From Achromobacter pestifer (GTDB lineage Bacteria > Pseudomonadota > Gammaproteobacteria > Burkholderiales > Burkholderiaceae_B), in assembly GCF_013267355.1 (NCBI RefSeq), contig NZ_CP053985.1:7006001-7070000 (forward strand): a stretch of DNA of 64,000 nucleotides, in the 5' to 3' direction. Positions within the stretch are counted from its first letter, which is position 1; each line of letters begins with the position of its first letter. A model generated the notes under the pieces. The model was given only the letters and a program-made list of their open reading frames with translations, ran no database searches and was not told the origin of the DNA. Of the stretch, positions 1 through 8,927 are shown one piece after another. The translations under genes and the position numbers were made by a program.

Positions 1-806
1 ATGTCAGCCTGTTCGCCTCGCCCACCATCGTGCAGCGCATGGTGCGCCACGCCCGCCAGACCCATGGGCCGCAACCGGGCTTGCGCACCCTGATCGTGGG
101 CGGTGCACCGTTCTATATCGAAGACATCAAGGACGCGGTCGCCTGCTACGGCCCGCGCGTGGCGCAGATCTACGGACAGGGCGAAAGTCCAATGTCGATC
201 TCCGCGCTATCCGCGGCCCAGATCGCCGATGCCGTGGCCAACAACGACGATACGCTGCTGGGATCGGTGGGCTACGTCCAGTCTTCCATGGACGTCGAAA
301 TCCGCGAGGCCAGCGGGCGGCCAGCCGCCCCCGGCGAATTGGGCGAAGTCGTCGTCAGCGGCCCGACGGTGATGCACGGCTACTGGAACAATCCGCGCGC
401 CAGCGCCGACACCCTGGCCGGCGGCTGGCTCCATACGGGGGATATCGGCATCCTCGACCAGCGCGGCCTGCTGCACCTGAAGGACCGTTCCAAGGACGTC
501 ATCATCAGCGGCGGCACCAATATCTATCCGCGCGAAGTGGAAGAGGCGCTGATGCGCCACGACGCCGTGCAGGAAGTCTCGGTGGTGGGCAGCCCCGATC
601 CCGAATGGGGCGAGTCGGTGCTGGCCTTCGTGGTGCTCAAGCCGGGCGCCCGGGCCACGGACCAGGACCTGGACCGCCTGTGCCTGGAATCCATCGCGCG
701 CTTCAAGCGTCCCAAGCGCTACGTCTTTCTGGAGGAGCTGCCGAAAAACAGCACCGGCAAAGTGTTAAAACGCGAACTCCAACAACGCGCGCTTCCGACT
801 CCATGA
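1..806 (+). CDS. AMP-dependent acyl-CoA synthetase/ligase, C-terminal part (5' end outside window)
   Basis: The reading frame is open from the window edge, so only about 267 C-terminal residues are present. It shows hallmarks of the acyl-adenylate-forming family: a YGQGESPM stretch in the adenylate-binding region, the HTGDIG motif, the LKDRSKDVIISGG hinge (A8) and the C-terminal PKNSTGKVLKRE motif with the catalytic lysine (A10). It would activate a carboxylic acid to its CoA thioester in the cytoplasm; the substrate cannot be read from this part. Its stop codon overlaps the start of the following GntR gene (ATGA), so the two are translationally coupled and the regulator probably senses a related acid or CoA ester. 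Confidence 0.9.
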   Translation, partial: VSLFASPTIVQRMVRHARQTHGPQPGLRTLIVGGAPFYIEDIKDAVACYGPRVAQIYGQGESPMSISALSAAQIADAVANNDDTLLGSVGYVQSSMDVEIREASGRPAAPGELGEVVVSGPTVMHGYWNNPRASADTLAGGWLHTGDIGILDQRGLLHLKDRSKDVIISGGTNIYPREVEEALMRHDAVQEVSVVGSPDPEWGESVLAFVVLKPGARATDQDLDRLCLESIARFKRPKRYVFLEELPKNSTGKVLKRELQQRALPTP

Positions 807-1531
807 CCCAGTCCTCTCCCCTCTTTGGCCGCCCGGCTGTCAGCCAGACCGAAAAGGCCTATGGCGCCCTGGAGGAAATGATCGTCACTGGCGAATTGCC
901 GCCCGGCAGCCAGTGGTCGGAAACCACCCTGAGCGAGCGCGTCGGCATCGGCCGCTCGCCGGTGCGCGACGCCCTGCAGAAACTGGCGTTCCAGCGCCTG
1001 GTGGAAATCGCGCCGCGCCAGGGCATCTTCATCTCCGAGATCGACTACCAAGGACAGCTGAAGATCATCCAGGCGCGGCGCGAGATCGAACGGCTGATCG
1101 TGGCGCAGGCGGCGCAATGGGCCGACGACGGCGAGCGCGCCGAACTGGCGCGCCTGGCCCGCGAACTGGAAGACCTGAAGGCCGTCAACGACATGCGCAT
1201 GTACATGCGCCTGCATTTCACGCTGACCAGCCAGATCGGCGCTGCCTCGCGCAACAGCTACGCGGCCGAGTTCCACGCCATGCTGCAGACGCTGGCGCGG
1301 CGCTTCCTGTACTTCCACCAGAAGCGCCATCCGGACCTGGTGCAGATCTGTGAGCTGCACATCCAGCAGATCAACGCCATCGTCGAAGGCTCGGTGGAAC
1401 GCGCCATCGCCACGGCGGAGGCGCGCAACGACTACGCCGAAAACCTGGCGCGCAATATCCTGATGGAGCTGATCGTCACGTCGGCGGTCACCATCAGCTC
1501 CCCGCCGCGCGGCAGGAGCAGCGCGGACTGA
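803..1531 (+). CDS. GntR family transcriptional regulator (FadR/FCD subfamily)
   Basis: This 242-residue protein has an N-terminal winged helix-turn-helix (about residues 15-80, with the typical SERVGIGRSPVRDALQKL recognition region) and an all-helical FCD ligand-binding domain (about 90-220). The start at 803 was chosen because it gives the 4-bp ATGA overlap with the ligase stop codon and the usual GntR N-terminus. FCD regulators usually repress catabolic operons and are released by a carboxylate or acyl-CoA. The coupling suggests it controls the upstream ligase operon, most of which lies outside the window. Confidence 0.9.
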   Translation: MTQSSPLFGRPAVSQTEKAYGALEEMIVTGELPPGSQWSETTLSERVGIGRSPVRDALQKLAFQRLVEIAPRQGIFISEIDYQGQLKIIQARREIERLIVAQAAQWADDGERAELARLARELEDLKAVNDMRMYMRLHFTLTSQIGAASRNSYAAEFHAMLQTLARRFLYFHQKRHPDLVQICELHIQQINAIVEGSVERAIATAEARNDYAENLARNILMELIVTSAVTISSPPRGRSSAD

Positions 1532-1546
1532 AGCGCGGGCGCGGCC

Positions 1547-2515
1547 TCAGCGCCCTGAGTCCGCCAGGTTCTGCCAGGCGCCGGTGCTGCGCCCCTCTTC
1601 GGCCAGGAACTCCACCAGCGTCGGCAAGGCCGCATCCATGGGCCGGTTGGCCTGCATCCGCATCACGTAGCCCCAGGAGCCCGGCATGCGCAGGTGCGGC
1701 ACCAGGGGCACCAGCCGGCCGCTGGCGAGTTCCTCGTCGATCAGCGGCGCGCGCCCCAGGGCGATACCGACCCCGGCGGCCGCGGCCGCCGCGACCGTGC
1801 TCAGGCCGCTCAGCACCATGGGCTCCTGCCAGTCGGATTCGGCCAGGCCCAGGCGCGGGCTCCAGGTGCGCCAGTCGGTCTCGGGGCTGTCCACGTGCTT
1901 TTCCTCCAGCCAGCGATGGCGCAGGAACACGGCGGGATCGCCGCGATCGGCCGGATCGACCAGCGACGGGCTGCAAACTGGCACCACCGTTTCGGTCATG
2001 AGCGGGATGTCGCCGGGTTCCGCGATATGCGGCCCCATGGCGCGCACGTGCAGGAACGCCAGGTCAATATCCTGGCTTTTCCAGGCCGGGTCCTGGCTGG
2101 CGTGCAGGTACACCTGGATGTCGATGCCGGGATGCAGCTCGATAAAGCGCCCGATGCGCGGGGCCAGCCACATGGCGGCCAGCGAGGGATTGGCGGAAAC
2201 ATTCAGGGTATCGCGCCGTTTGCCGCGGGCCGAGGCCCGCACGTTGCGGCAGGCGGTCTCCAGCAGGGTCAAGGCCTGTTGCACCGACGCCAGCAGGTCC
2301 GCGCCCGCCGCCGTGGTTTCGGCGCGGCGCACCGTACCGCCGCGGCGCAGCAGGGCCACCCCCAAGTCCGCTTCCAGCGCCCGCAACTGATGGCTGACGG
2401 CGCTCTTGGTGACGTGGAGTTCGGCGGCGGCGCGGCTCAGGCTGCCCAGGCGGGCAACGGCCTCGAAGGCGCGCAGAGCAGCCAGGGGCGGTGTGTGGTT
2501 GGGTAGATCGGCCAT
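1547..2515 (-). CDS. LysR family transcriptional regulator, GcvA-like
   Basis: This 322-residue protein carries an N-terminal LysR helix-turn-helix (residues 11-70, LSRAAAELHVTKSAVSHQLRALE) followed by a periplasmic-binding-protein-like effector domain. The opening LAALRAFEAVARLGS and the sequence around ANPSLAAMWLAPRIGRF resemble the GcvA/AmpR group. It is transcribed away from the fused ABC exporter at 2608, with 92 bp between the starts, so that exporter is the most likely target. It converges on the GntR gene with a gap of only 15 bp. Confidence 0.88.
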   Translation of the reverse strand: MADLPNHTPPLAALRAFEAVARLGSLSRAAAELHVTKSAVSHQLRALEADLGVALLRRGGTVRRAETTAAGADLLASVQQALTLLETACRNVRASARGKRRDTLNVSANPSLAAMWLAPRIGRFIELHPGIDIQVYLHASQDPAWKSQDIDLAFLHVRAMGPHIAEPGDIPLMTETVVPVCSPSLVDPADRGDPAVFLRHRWLEEKHVDSPETDWRTWSPRLGLAESDWQEPMVLSGLSTVAAAAAAGVGIALGRAPLIDEELASGRLVPLVPHLRMPGSWGYVMRMQANRPMDAALPTLVEFLAEEGRSTGAWQNLADSGR

Positions 2516-2523
2516 GGGTCAAG

Positions 2524-2540
2524 TCTAGCTCAACCCTAGA
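2524..2540. promoter_or_regulatory. Candidate LysR operator
   Basis: A perfect dyad TCTAG-N7-CTAGA lies in the 92-bp gap between the divergent LysR gene and the ABC exporter gene, 9 bp upstream of the LysR start codon. It satisfies the T-N11-A rule of LysR sites. The position suits autoregulation and control of the exporter. Confidence 0.45.
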
Positions 2541-2607
2541 TTGAAAAACTATCGCTTTCGCCGGGGCGCGCGATCAGTGACCATGCCAGCACTGAAAGGA
2601 GTTTGCT

Positions 2608-5600
2608 ATGTATTTCGATTCGCGCCTATGGCAGTTGACGGCGGGCCTGCGCGCCGGCATGGCGGGCGGCATTTTCCTGGGCCTGCTGGCCCTGGCCGTC
2701 GGCATCGCCCGCTACGTGTTCCTGGGCCAGCTGCTGGCTCGCGTGTTCGACGGCGCACCGTCTCAGGACTGGCTCGCGCCCGCGCTGTGCGCCGCCGCCA
2801 TGGTGCTGCTGCGCGCCTTCCTGGACCACTGGCGCACCGTGCAGGCCAACCGCTGCGCCGCCACCGTGCAGCACGCGCTGCGCGCCCGGCTCTATGACCG
2901 CATCGTGACCCTGGGCCCGGCCTGGTTCGCCAACCAGCGCACGGGCGGCGTGATGCTGACCGTGGTGGACGGGGTCGAGCAGTTGCAGGCTTTCTTCGGC
3001 CAGTACCTGCCGCAAGTCGCGATTGCCGCCGCCGCCCCCTTCGCCATCTTCGCCGTGATCGCCTTCTGGGACGTGCCCACCGCGCTGGTGTTCCTGGCGG
3101 CCGCGCTGTTCGCGCTGTTCGGACCCATGGCGGTGCACATGCTGGACCGCCGCGCCAGCCTGGCGCGCACCAAGTCGCTGAACGATTTCGGCGAGGACTT
3201 CCTGGACGCGGTGCAAGGCCTGCCCACCCTGAAGTCCTATGGCCAGGGCAAGGCCTGGGGCCAGCGGCTGGCCGCCCGCGCCCGCAGCCTGTCGGACAAT
3301 ACCTTCTGGGTGCTGTCGGTCAGCCTCTTGACGCGCGGCATCAGCGACCTGGGCGTGGCCCTGGGCGCGGCGCTGGCGCTGACGCTGGGCGCCTGGCGCG
3401 TGGCCCACGGCGACATGAGCGTGGAAGCCCTGCTGATCGTGCTAATGGCCGGCACCGAGATCTTCCGCCCGCTGCGCGACCTGCGTTCGGTGCTGCACCG
3501 GGGCATGCTGGGCCAGTCGGCCGCCGCCAGCATCCATGCGCTGACCGACGCACAGCCGCTGACGCCTGCGCCCGCCGCCGGCGGCAAAGCCCCGGGCCGG
3601 CTCGCGCCCACCATCGAATTCGACAATGTCGCCTTCTCCTACACGCCCGAGCGCCGCGCCCACCAGGGCTTGAGCTTCCGTATCGCGGCGGGCGAACGCG
3701 TCGGCGTGGTCGGCCCCAGCGGCGCCGGCAAGTCCACCATCGTGCGCCTGCTGCTGCGCGAATGCGTGCCCCAGTCCGGCCGCATCCGCATCGGCGGCCA
3801 TGACGTGAACGAACTGGACACGCAGGCGCTGCTGTCTCACATCGCGCTGGTCAGCCAGGACATCACGCTGTTCCACGGCACCATCGACGACAACCTGCGG
3901 CTGGGACGCCCCGACGCCACCCACGAACAGGTGCGCGCCGCTGCCCGCGCCGCGAATATCGACGACTTCATCATGGCGCTGCCCGAGGGCTACGCCACCC
4001 GCATCGGCGAGCGCGGCCTGCAGCTGTCCGGCGGCCAGCGCCAGCGCGTGGCCATCGCCCGCGCCCTGCTGCGCGACGCGCCCATCCTGATCCTGGACGA
4101 GGCGCTGTCTTCGGTGGATACCGAGAACGAGGCGCTGATCCAGCAGGCGCTGGACCGCCTGATGGCCGGCCGCACAACCTTGATCCTGGCGCACCGCCTG
4201 GCCAGCGTCATCGGCGCCGACCGCTGCCTGGTGCTGGACCAGGGCCGGGTCGCGGAGGAAGGGCCGCATGCCGAACTGATGCGGCAAGGCGGCCTGTACT
4301 ACCGCCTGATGCACGAACAGGCGGCCGCGCACCGCAATCCGTCGGCGGGATCCGCCGCCCCAGCCACCGCCGCCCCCGCGCAGGCCACGAACCGCGACGC
4401 CTCCGGCCAGGAATCCGGCGGACAAGGCCCTGCCCTGCGCTCGCTGGACGCGGATGCGGTCCAGGTCGGCTGGCGCGCCACGCTCGGCACCTTGCTTGCG
4501 GTGGTGCGGCCGTGGCGCGGCACGCTGACCGCCACGATCCTGTTGGGCGTGGCGCGCGTCGCGGCCTACATCGGCGTAGGCGTGTTCAGCGCGCTGATCG
4601 TCGCCGCCATCCGCGACGGCCGCGACTACTCGGCCCTGATCGTCGGCCTGCTGATCGCCGCGCCCCTGGCCGCGCTGTTCCACTGGCTGGAATCCTGGCT
4701 GGCGCACGCCATGGCCTACCAACTGCTGGCCGACATGCGGGTCAAGCTCTACGACAAGCTGGAGCGCCTGGCCCCGGCCTACCTGTTGCAGCGCCGCTCC
4801 GGCGACCTGGTGGCGCTGGCTACCCAGGACGTGGAAATGGTGGAGTACTTCTACGCCCACACCATCGCCCCGGCCATCGTCTCGGTGCTGGTGCCGCTGT
4901 CGGTGCTGGGTTTCCTGGGCGTCTACAGCTGGCCGGTGGCGCTGGCGCTGCTGCCCTTCCTGGCCTATGCGCTGGTGTCGCCGGTGCGCGGACGCCGCAA
5001 GGTCGACGCGCTGGGCGACAAGGCGCGCGAGGCGCTGGGCGAAATGAGCGCCCACACCACCGACACCATCCAGGGCCTGGCCGACCTGACCGCCTTCCAG
5101 GCCACCGGCCGCCGGCGCGATGAGTTCCTGCGCGTGGCGGACCATTACCGGACACGCCGGCTGGACATCATGGATGACCTGTCCCGGCAGACCGCGGGCT
5201 TTGAGATCGCGATGGGTCTGGGCGGCGTGGCCGTGGCGGTCGTAGGCGCGTTGCAGGTATCGGCCGGCGCGCTCTCGGCCGGCATGCTGCCCCTGCTGGT
5301 GCTGATCGCCCTGGCCACTTTCCTGCCGGTGTCCGAGATCTCACAGGTCAGCCGGCAACTGGCCGACACCATCGCCGCCACCCGCCGCCTGCACGTGGTC
5401 GCCAATGAACCCGAGCCGGTGACCGACGGACCGCTGGCGGCGCCCGTCTCCGTCCACGGCCTGTCGCTGGCCTTCGACCACGTCAGCTTTGCCTATCCGG
5501 GCAAAAGCGTGGACACCTTGCGCGACCTGAGCTTCAAGGTTCCGGCCGGCGCCACCGTGGCCGTGGTGGGCGCGTCCGGCGCGGGCAAGAGCACGGTCGC

Positions 5601-6219
5601 CAGCCTGCTGCTGCGTTTCTGGGATCCACGCGCGGGACAGGTCAAGCTGGATGGCGTGGACCTGCGCCAACTGCAGCTGGACGGCCTGCGCGAACGCGTG
5701 GCGCTGGTGACGCAGGACACCTACCTGTTCAACGACACGCTGGAGGGCAATATCCGGCTGGCCCGGCCCGAAGCCAGCCCCGAGGACCTGGCGCGCGCGC
5801 TGGAACAGGCGGCGCTGGCGGACTTCGTGCGCGCTCTGCCAGAGGGCCTGGCGACGCGCGTGGGCGAACGCGGCATGCAGCTGTCGGGCGGCCAGCGCCA
5901 ACGCATCTCGATTGCCCGCGCCTTCCTGAAGAACGCGCCGGTGCTGATCCTGGACGAAGCCACCTCGCACCTGGACACGCTGTCGGAAATGCAGGTGCGC
6001 GGCGCGCTGGACGTGCTGATGCGCCACCGCACCACGCTGGTCATCGCGCACCGCCTGTCGACGATACGCGATGCCGACCTGATCCTGGTGCTGGAACGCG
6101 GCACGCTGGCGGAGGCCGGCACGCACGACCAGTTGCTCAAGCGGCAAGGAGTCTATGCGCGCCTGGCCAGCCACCAGGGCGGCTACGCCGTCAGTAGCGC
6201 AACGTCTCTACCGACTTAG
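2608..6219 (+). CDS. Fused double ABC exporter (two permease-ATPase halves in one chain, CydDC-like layout)
   Basis: This 1203-residue protein consists of two complete exporter half-units in tandem: membrane domain (about 15-300), ATPase (about 330-575), an Ala/Pro-rich linker (about 575-610), second membrane domain (about 625-900) and second ATPase (about 940-1195). Walker A motifs are GPSGAGKST near residue 369 and GASGAGKST near 988; both halves have LSGGQ signatures and D-E-A Walker B segments. The first membrane domain resembles CydD (TLKSYGQGKAWGQRL). CydDC exports glutathione/cysteine or haem-related compounds, but the substrate here is not determined. An AGGAG ribosome site lies 7 nt before the ATG. 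The gene overlaps the convergent penicillin acylase gene by 29 bp at the 3' ends. Confidence 0.9.
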   Translation: MYFDSRLWQLTAGLRAGMAGGIFLGLLALAVGIARYVFLGQLLARVFDGAPSQDWLAPALCAAAMVLLRAFLDHWRTVQANRCAATVQHALRARLYDRIVTLGPAWFANQRTGGVMLTVVDGVEQLQAFFGQYLPQVAIAAAAPFAIFAVIAFWDVPTALVFLAAALFALFGPMAVHMLDRRASLARTKSLNDFGEDFLDAVQGLPTLKSYGQGKAWGQRLAARARSLSDNTFWVLSVSLLTRGISDLGVALGAALALTLGAWRVAHGDMSVEALLIVLMAGTEIFRPLRDLRSVLHRGMLGQSAAASIHALTDAQPLTPAPAAGGKAPGRLAPTIEFDNVAFSYTPERRAHQGLSFRIAAGERVGVVGPSGAGKSTIVRLLLRECVPQSGRIRIGGHDVNELDTQALLSHIALVSQDITLFHGTIDDNLRLGRPDATHEQVRAAARAANIDDFIMALPEGYATRIGERGLQLSGGQRQRVAIARALLRDAPILILDEALSSVDTENEALIQQALDRLMAGRTTLILAHRLASVIGADRCLVLDQGRVAEEGPHAELMRQGGLYYRLMHEQAAAHRNPSAGSAAPATAAPAQATNRDASGQESGGQGPALRSLDADAVQVGWRATLGTLLAVVRPWRGTLTATILLGVARVAAYIGVGVFSALIVAAIRDGRDYSALIVGLLIAAPLAALFHWLESWLAHAMAYQLLADMRVKLYDKLERLAPAYLLQRRSGDLVALATQDVEMVEYFYAHTIAPAIVSVLVPLSVLGFLGVYSWPVALALLPFLAYALVSPVRGRRKVDALGDKAREALGEMSAHTTDTIQGLADLTAFQATGRRRDEFLRVADHYRTRRLDIMDDLSRQTAGFEIAMGLGGVAVAVVGALQVSAGALSAGMLPLLVLIALATFLPVSEISQVSRQLADTIAATRRLHVVANEPEPVTDGPLAAPVSVHGLSLAFDHVSFAYPGKSVDTLRDLSFKVPAGATVAVVGASGAGKSTVASLLLRFWDPRAGQVKLDGVDLRQLQLDGLRERVALVTQDTYLFNDTLEGNIRLARPEASPEDLARALEQAALADFVRALPEGLATRVGERGMQLSGGQRQRISIARAFLKNAPVLILDEATSHLDTLSEMQVRGALDVLMRHRTTLVIAHRLSTIRDADLILVLERGTLAEAGTHDQLLKRQGVYARLASHQGGYAVSSATSLPT

Positions 6220-8773
6220 CGTTGGCGCGCACTTCCGCATCCGTGAACCAGACCCGCTTGTTGCCGAAGCCGGTGTACAGGTCGAACTGGTCGCGGGTGT
6301 GGGCCGACGGCGTGCCGTCCGGGGCGACGAAACCGCTCTGCCCCGGCGCCACCACGTCCACCGCGCGCACGCCGCGGCCGTCGAACACCGTCATGTTGTT
6401 CTCGGTGCCGCGATTCTGCGTGGCCGGGAAGCTCAACACCGCCTTGGCGTCCGCCTGCGGCACGCCCAGGAAGTTCTTGGGCGCGAACACCATGGGCGGC
6501 GCGGGTATGCGCCAGCTTGCGGGATCCTGGCCGTAGGCTTTCTGCAACGCCCCCAGCGCATCGTCCAACGCGGCCAGGCTCAGGTCCTGCGGCCGCTGGC
6601 CGTTGAAGAAATCGTACTTTTGCGGCACGCCCGCGTCGCGGCCGGCCAGCGCGTTGAACAACACCTTCACCCCCACCGTCAAATTGACCGAACCGGTAGC
6701 GGGCGCCGCCTGCGTCGGATAGCCGGTGGCGCTGTACCACTTGAAGAAATCGGCGGGCATCTCGTCGGCCAGCGTGCGCTTGAGCATGGCGCGCAGCCAG
6801 GCGTCCATCACGGCAGGCCCCGCGTTGTCGTAGTAGCCCGCCTGCTTTTCGCTGGTGCCCATGCCGTCCCAGGACGCCAGCCCCGCAACCAGCTGCGCCC
6901 GCGCATCGTCGGCCGGCAGCCCTTGCACCGCTTGCTGTAGGAACGGCAGGAAATGGCGGCGGTTCACGTCGGCATAACTGGTGGTGCGGATCAAGTCCCA
7001 CATCTGCTGCGCGCTGACCTTGCCGCCATTGGCCGTCATGGCTTTCAGGCGGGTCTCGATCTCGGCGTAGCGGTCCGCCTGGCCCCACACGATGGCGAAC
7101 AGGTCGGTGGACGGATAGCCGCGCATCGGTTGGTTGTTCCAGTTGGCGATGAAGCCCTGGCGCGGGTTGTAGACCTGCGGGTTGGTCGAGAACGGCAGCA
7201 TGCCGTCCCAGTCCATCTCGCCAGTGCCCGGCACGGGCAGGCGCGGATCATGGCCTGGACGGCGCTTGGGATAGAAGCCCGTGTGCGCGTAGCCGATGTT
7301 GCCCTTGTCATCGGCGTAATACCAGTTGATGGTCAAGGCGTGGCGCGCGGCCTGCTGCTTCCATTGATCCCAGTTGCGCGACTGCGCCTTGTGGGTCCAG
7401 GCCATCAGCGATTGCAGTTCATAGCCTTCCCAGGCCCGCGCCTTGGCATAGGCCACGTGCTGCTTGTCGTCGAACTTGGTGACGATGCCGTGCACCGTGC
7501 GGTACACGTCCATCACCACCGGCTGCGCATCCTGGACCTCGATGAGCTCGGTGCGCTTTTCCATCGTCTTCCAGACGCCGTCGTGGAAGTAGCGGGTGCG
7601 ATCGTTGGGGTCGAGCTTTTCGGCGTAGATGTCCACGTCGTCGCCAAAACCGGCGGTCGAGCCCCAGGTCACGTGCGCATTGTGGCCGAACAGGATGCTG
7701 GGATAGGCGAACGGCGTGTTGCCCACCACATCGAAGCCCGCGCCGTGCAGACCGATGCCGTAGGTGTAGGCGGGATTCCACCAGCCGAACTGCGGCCCGT
7801 TCAACAGGATGGAACGGGCGTCCTTGGCATGGTCGCGGCCCACGATCCACATATTGCTGGTGGTCGGAAAACCGGCGATGCCCGGTTGCCCGGATTCCGC
7901 GAACTGCGCCAGCAGCCGCGCCGGCGCGGCAGCGGGCGCCTCGTCCAGCACGCCGCGCGTCTGCGGATCGCGCGCCACGCGCTCAAGCATGGGCGGCGTG
8001 CCGTCGTAGCGCGGCAGCGCATAGGACAGCTTGGCAGGCGGCCTGGCGCCATCGGGCCGGTACACGCCCTCTTCCTCGGGCACGGTGGTGGGGGCGCGGC
8101 TGTCGGTCATCCAACGCAGCTGGTTGAAGATCTGCATGGCGCGTTCCTCGCCGTGCTGGTCCTTCAGCGCGGTCAGCAGCGCCAGGTTGTCGATCTCGCT
8201 GTTGGCATCGGAAAAACGGTTGGCCATGGTGCCCACGAACACCATCGCCACGTCATAGGCCGTCCAGTCCGCGGGCTGGAAGCGCAAGTCGTTGAATTCC
8301 TTGGGCATCAGGCTACCGGGCTCGGCGCGCACCCGCGCGATCCAGGCGTTCATGCCAGCCGCGTAGCCGTCCAGGATCTGGCGCTCGGAGGCCGGCAGCG
8401 CGGCCAACTGGCGCTGAATGCGCTCGGGCGAGAAATTGCCGCGGATGGATTTGTCGAACGCCACCATGGGCTGGCCCAGCACCTCGGCCACTCGGCCCTG
8501 GGTACTGCGCCGCGCCATCTCCATCTGGAACAACCGGTCCTGCGCCACCGCATAGCCGTAGCCATAGAAAATGCCGTACACGGTGTTGGCGTACACGTGC
8601 GGCATGCCATAGCCGTCGCGCCGTATCGTGACCTGGCCGCTGGCCGCGCCCGCCGGGCGCATCGCGGCCTCGGGCTGCTTCTGGGCGTTCTGCTGGACTT
8701 CCTGGGCCTGGACTTGAGCGCCCATGGCCGCGCAGGCCGCCAGGATGGCGGCCGACAACAAGTGCTGCTTCAT
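6191..8773 (-). CDS. pac: Penicillin G acylase precursor (N-terminal nucleophile hydrolase)
   Basis: This 860-residue precursor closely follows the E. coli/Achromobacter penicillin G acylase pattern. It has a signal peptide (residues 1-24, ending AQVQAQ), an alpha chain, a spacer, and a beta chain that should begin at Ser306 in TTSNMWIVG, the autocatalytic cleavage site and nucleophile (codon at 7856-7858). Downstream are NGPQFGWWNPAYTYGIGLHG and the ANWNN segment holding the oxyanion-hole Asn. The mature enzyme works in the periplasm and cleaves phenylacetyl amides such as benzylpenicillin; its natural substrate is debated. The start was set at the MKQHLL methionine because the signal peptide begins there and GGAG lies upstream. 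A LysR gene is divergent. Confidence 0.95.
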   Translation of the reverse strand: MKQHLLSAAILAACAAMGAQVQAQEVQQNAQKQPEAAMRPAGAASGQVTIRRDGYGMPHVYANTVYGIFYGYGYAVAQDRLFQMEMARRSTQGRVAEVLGQPMVAFDKSIRGNFSPERIQRQLAALPASERQILDGYAAGMNAWIARVRAEPGSLMPKEFNDLRFQPADWTAYDVAMVFVGTMANRFSDANSEIDNLALLTALKDQHGEERAMQIFNQLRWMTDSRAPTTVPEEEGVYRPDGARPPAKLSYALPRYDGTPPMLERVARDPQTRGVLDEAPAAAPARLLAQFAESGQPGIAGFPTTSNMWIVGRDHAKDARSILLNGPQFGWWNPAYTYGIGLHGAGFDVVGNTPFAYPSILFGHNAHVTWGSTAGFGDDVDIYAEKLDPNDRTRYFHDGVWKTMEKRTELIEVQDAQPVVMDVYRTVHGIVTKFDDKQHVAYAKARAWEGYELQSLMAWTHKAQSRNWDQWKQQAARHALTINWYYADDKGNIGYAHTGFYPKRRPGHDPRLPVPGTGEMDWDGMLPFSTNPQVYNPRQGFIANWNNQPMRGYPSTDLFAIVWGQADRYAEIETRLKAMTANGGKVSAQQMWDLIRTTSYADVNRRHFLPFLQQAVQGLPADDARAQLVAGLASWDGMGTSEKQAGYYDNAGPAVMDAWLRAMLKRTLADEMPADFFKWYSATGYPTQAAPATGSVNLTVGVKVLFNALAGRDAGVPQKYDFFNGQRPQDLSLAALDDALGALQKAYGQDPASWRIPAPPMVFAPKNFLGVPQADAKAVLSFPATQNRGTENNMTVFDGRGVRAVDVVAPGQSGFVAPDGTPSAHTRDQFDLYTGFGNKRVWFTDAEVRANAKSVETLRY

Positions 8774-8927
8774 TCGAATCTGTCTCCGTATTTGACGAGC
8801 CGCGCCGCGGTGCGAGTCCCGGACGCGGTTTGCGGCGCCTCTCGCGGGCGCCGTCTGCGGACCATGATACGAACAGCCCATCTATAATTCCAATGCATTT
8901 ATTTCATAGTATTTATGCGATCTGAAC

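Noticed and set aside
3442..5145. Long open frame on the minus strand opposite the fused ABC exporter (567 codons)
   Set aside because: Its Gln/His/Arg-rich composition and lack of any family pattern are typical of antisense frames in GC-rich DNA, and the plus strand holds a clear ABC protein.
6953..8887. Plus-strand open frame of 644 codons opposite pac
   Set aside because: It is a shadow of the penicillin acylase gene; His/Gly/Val-rich with no recognisable motif.
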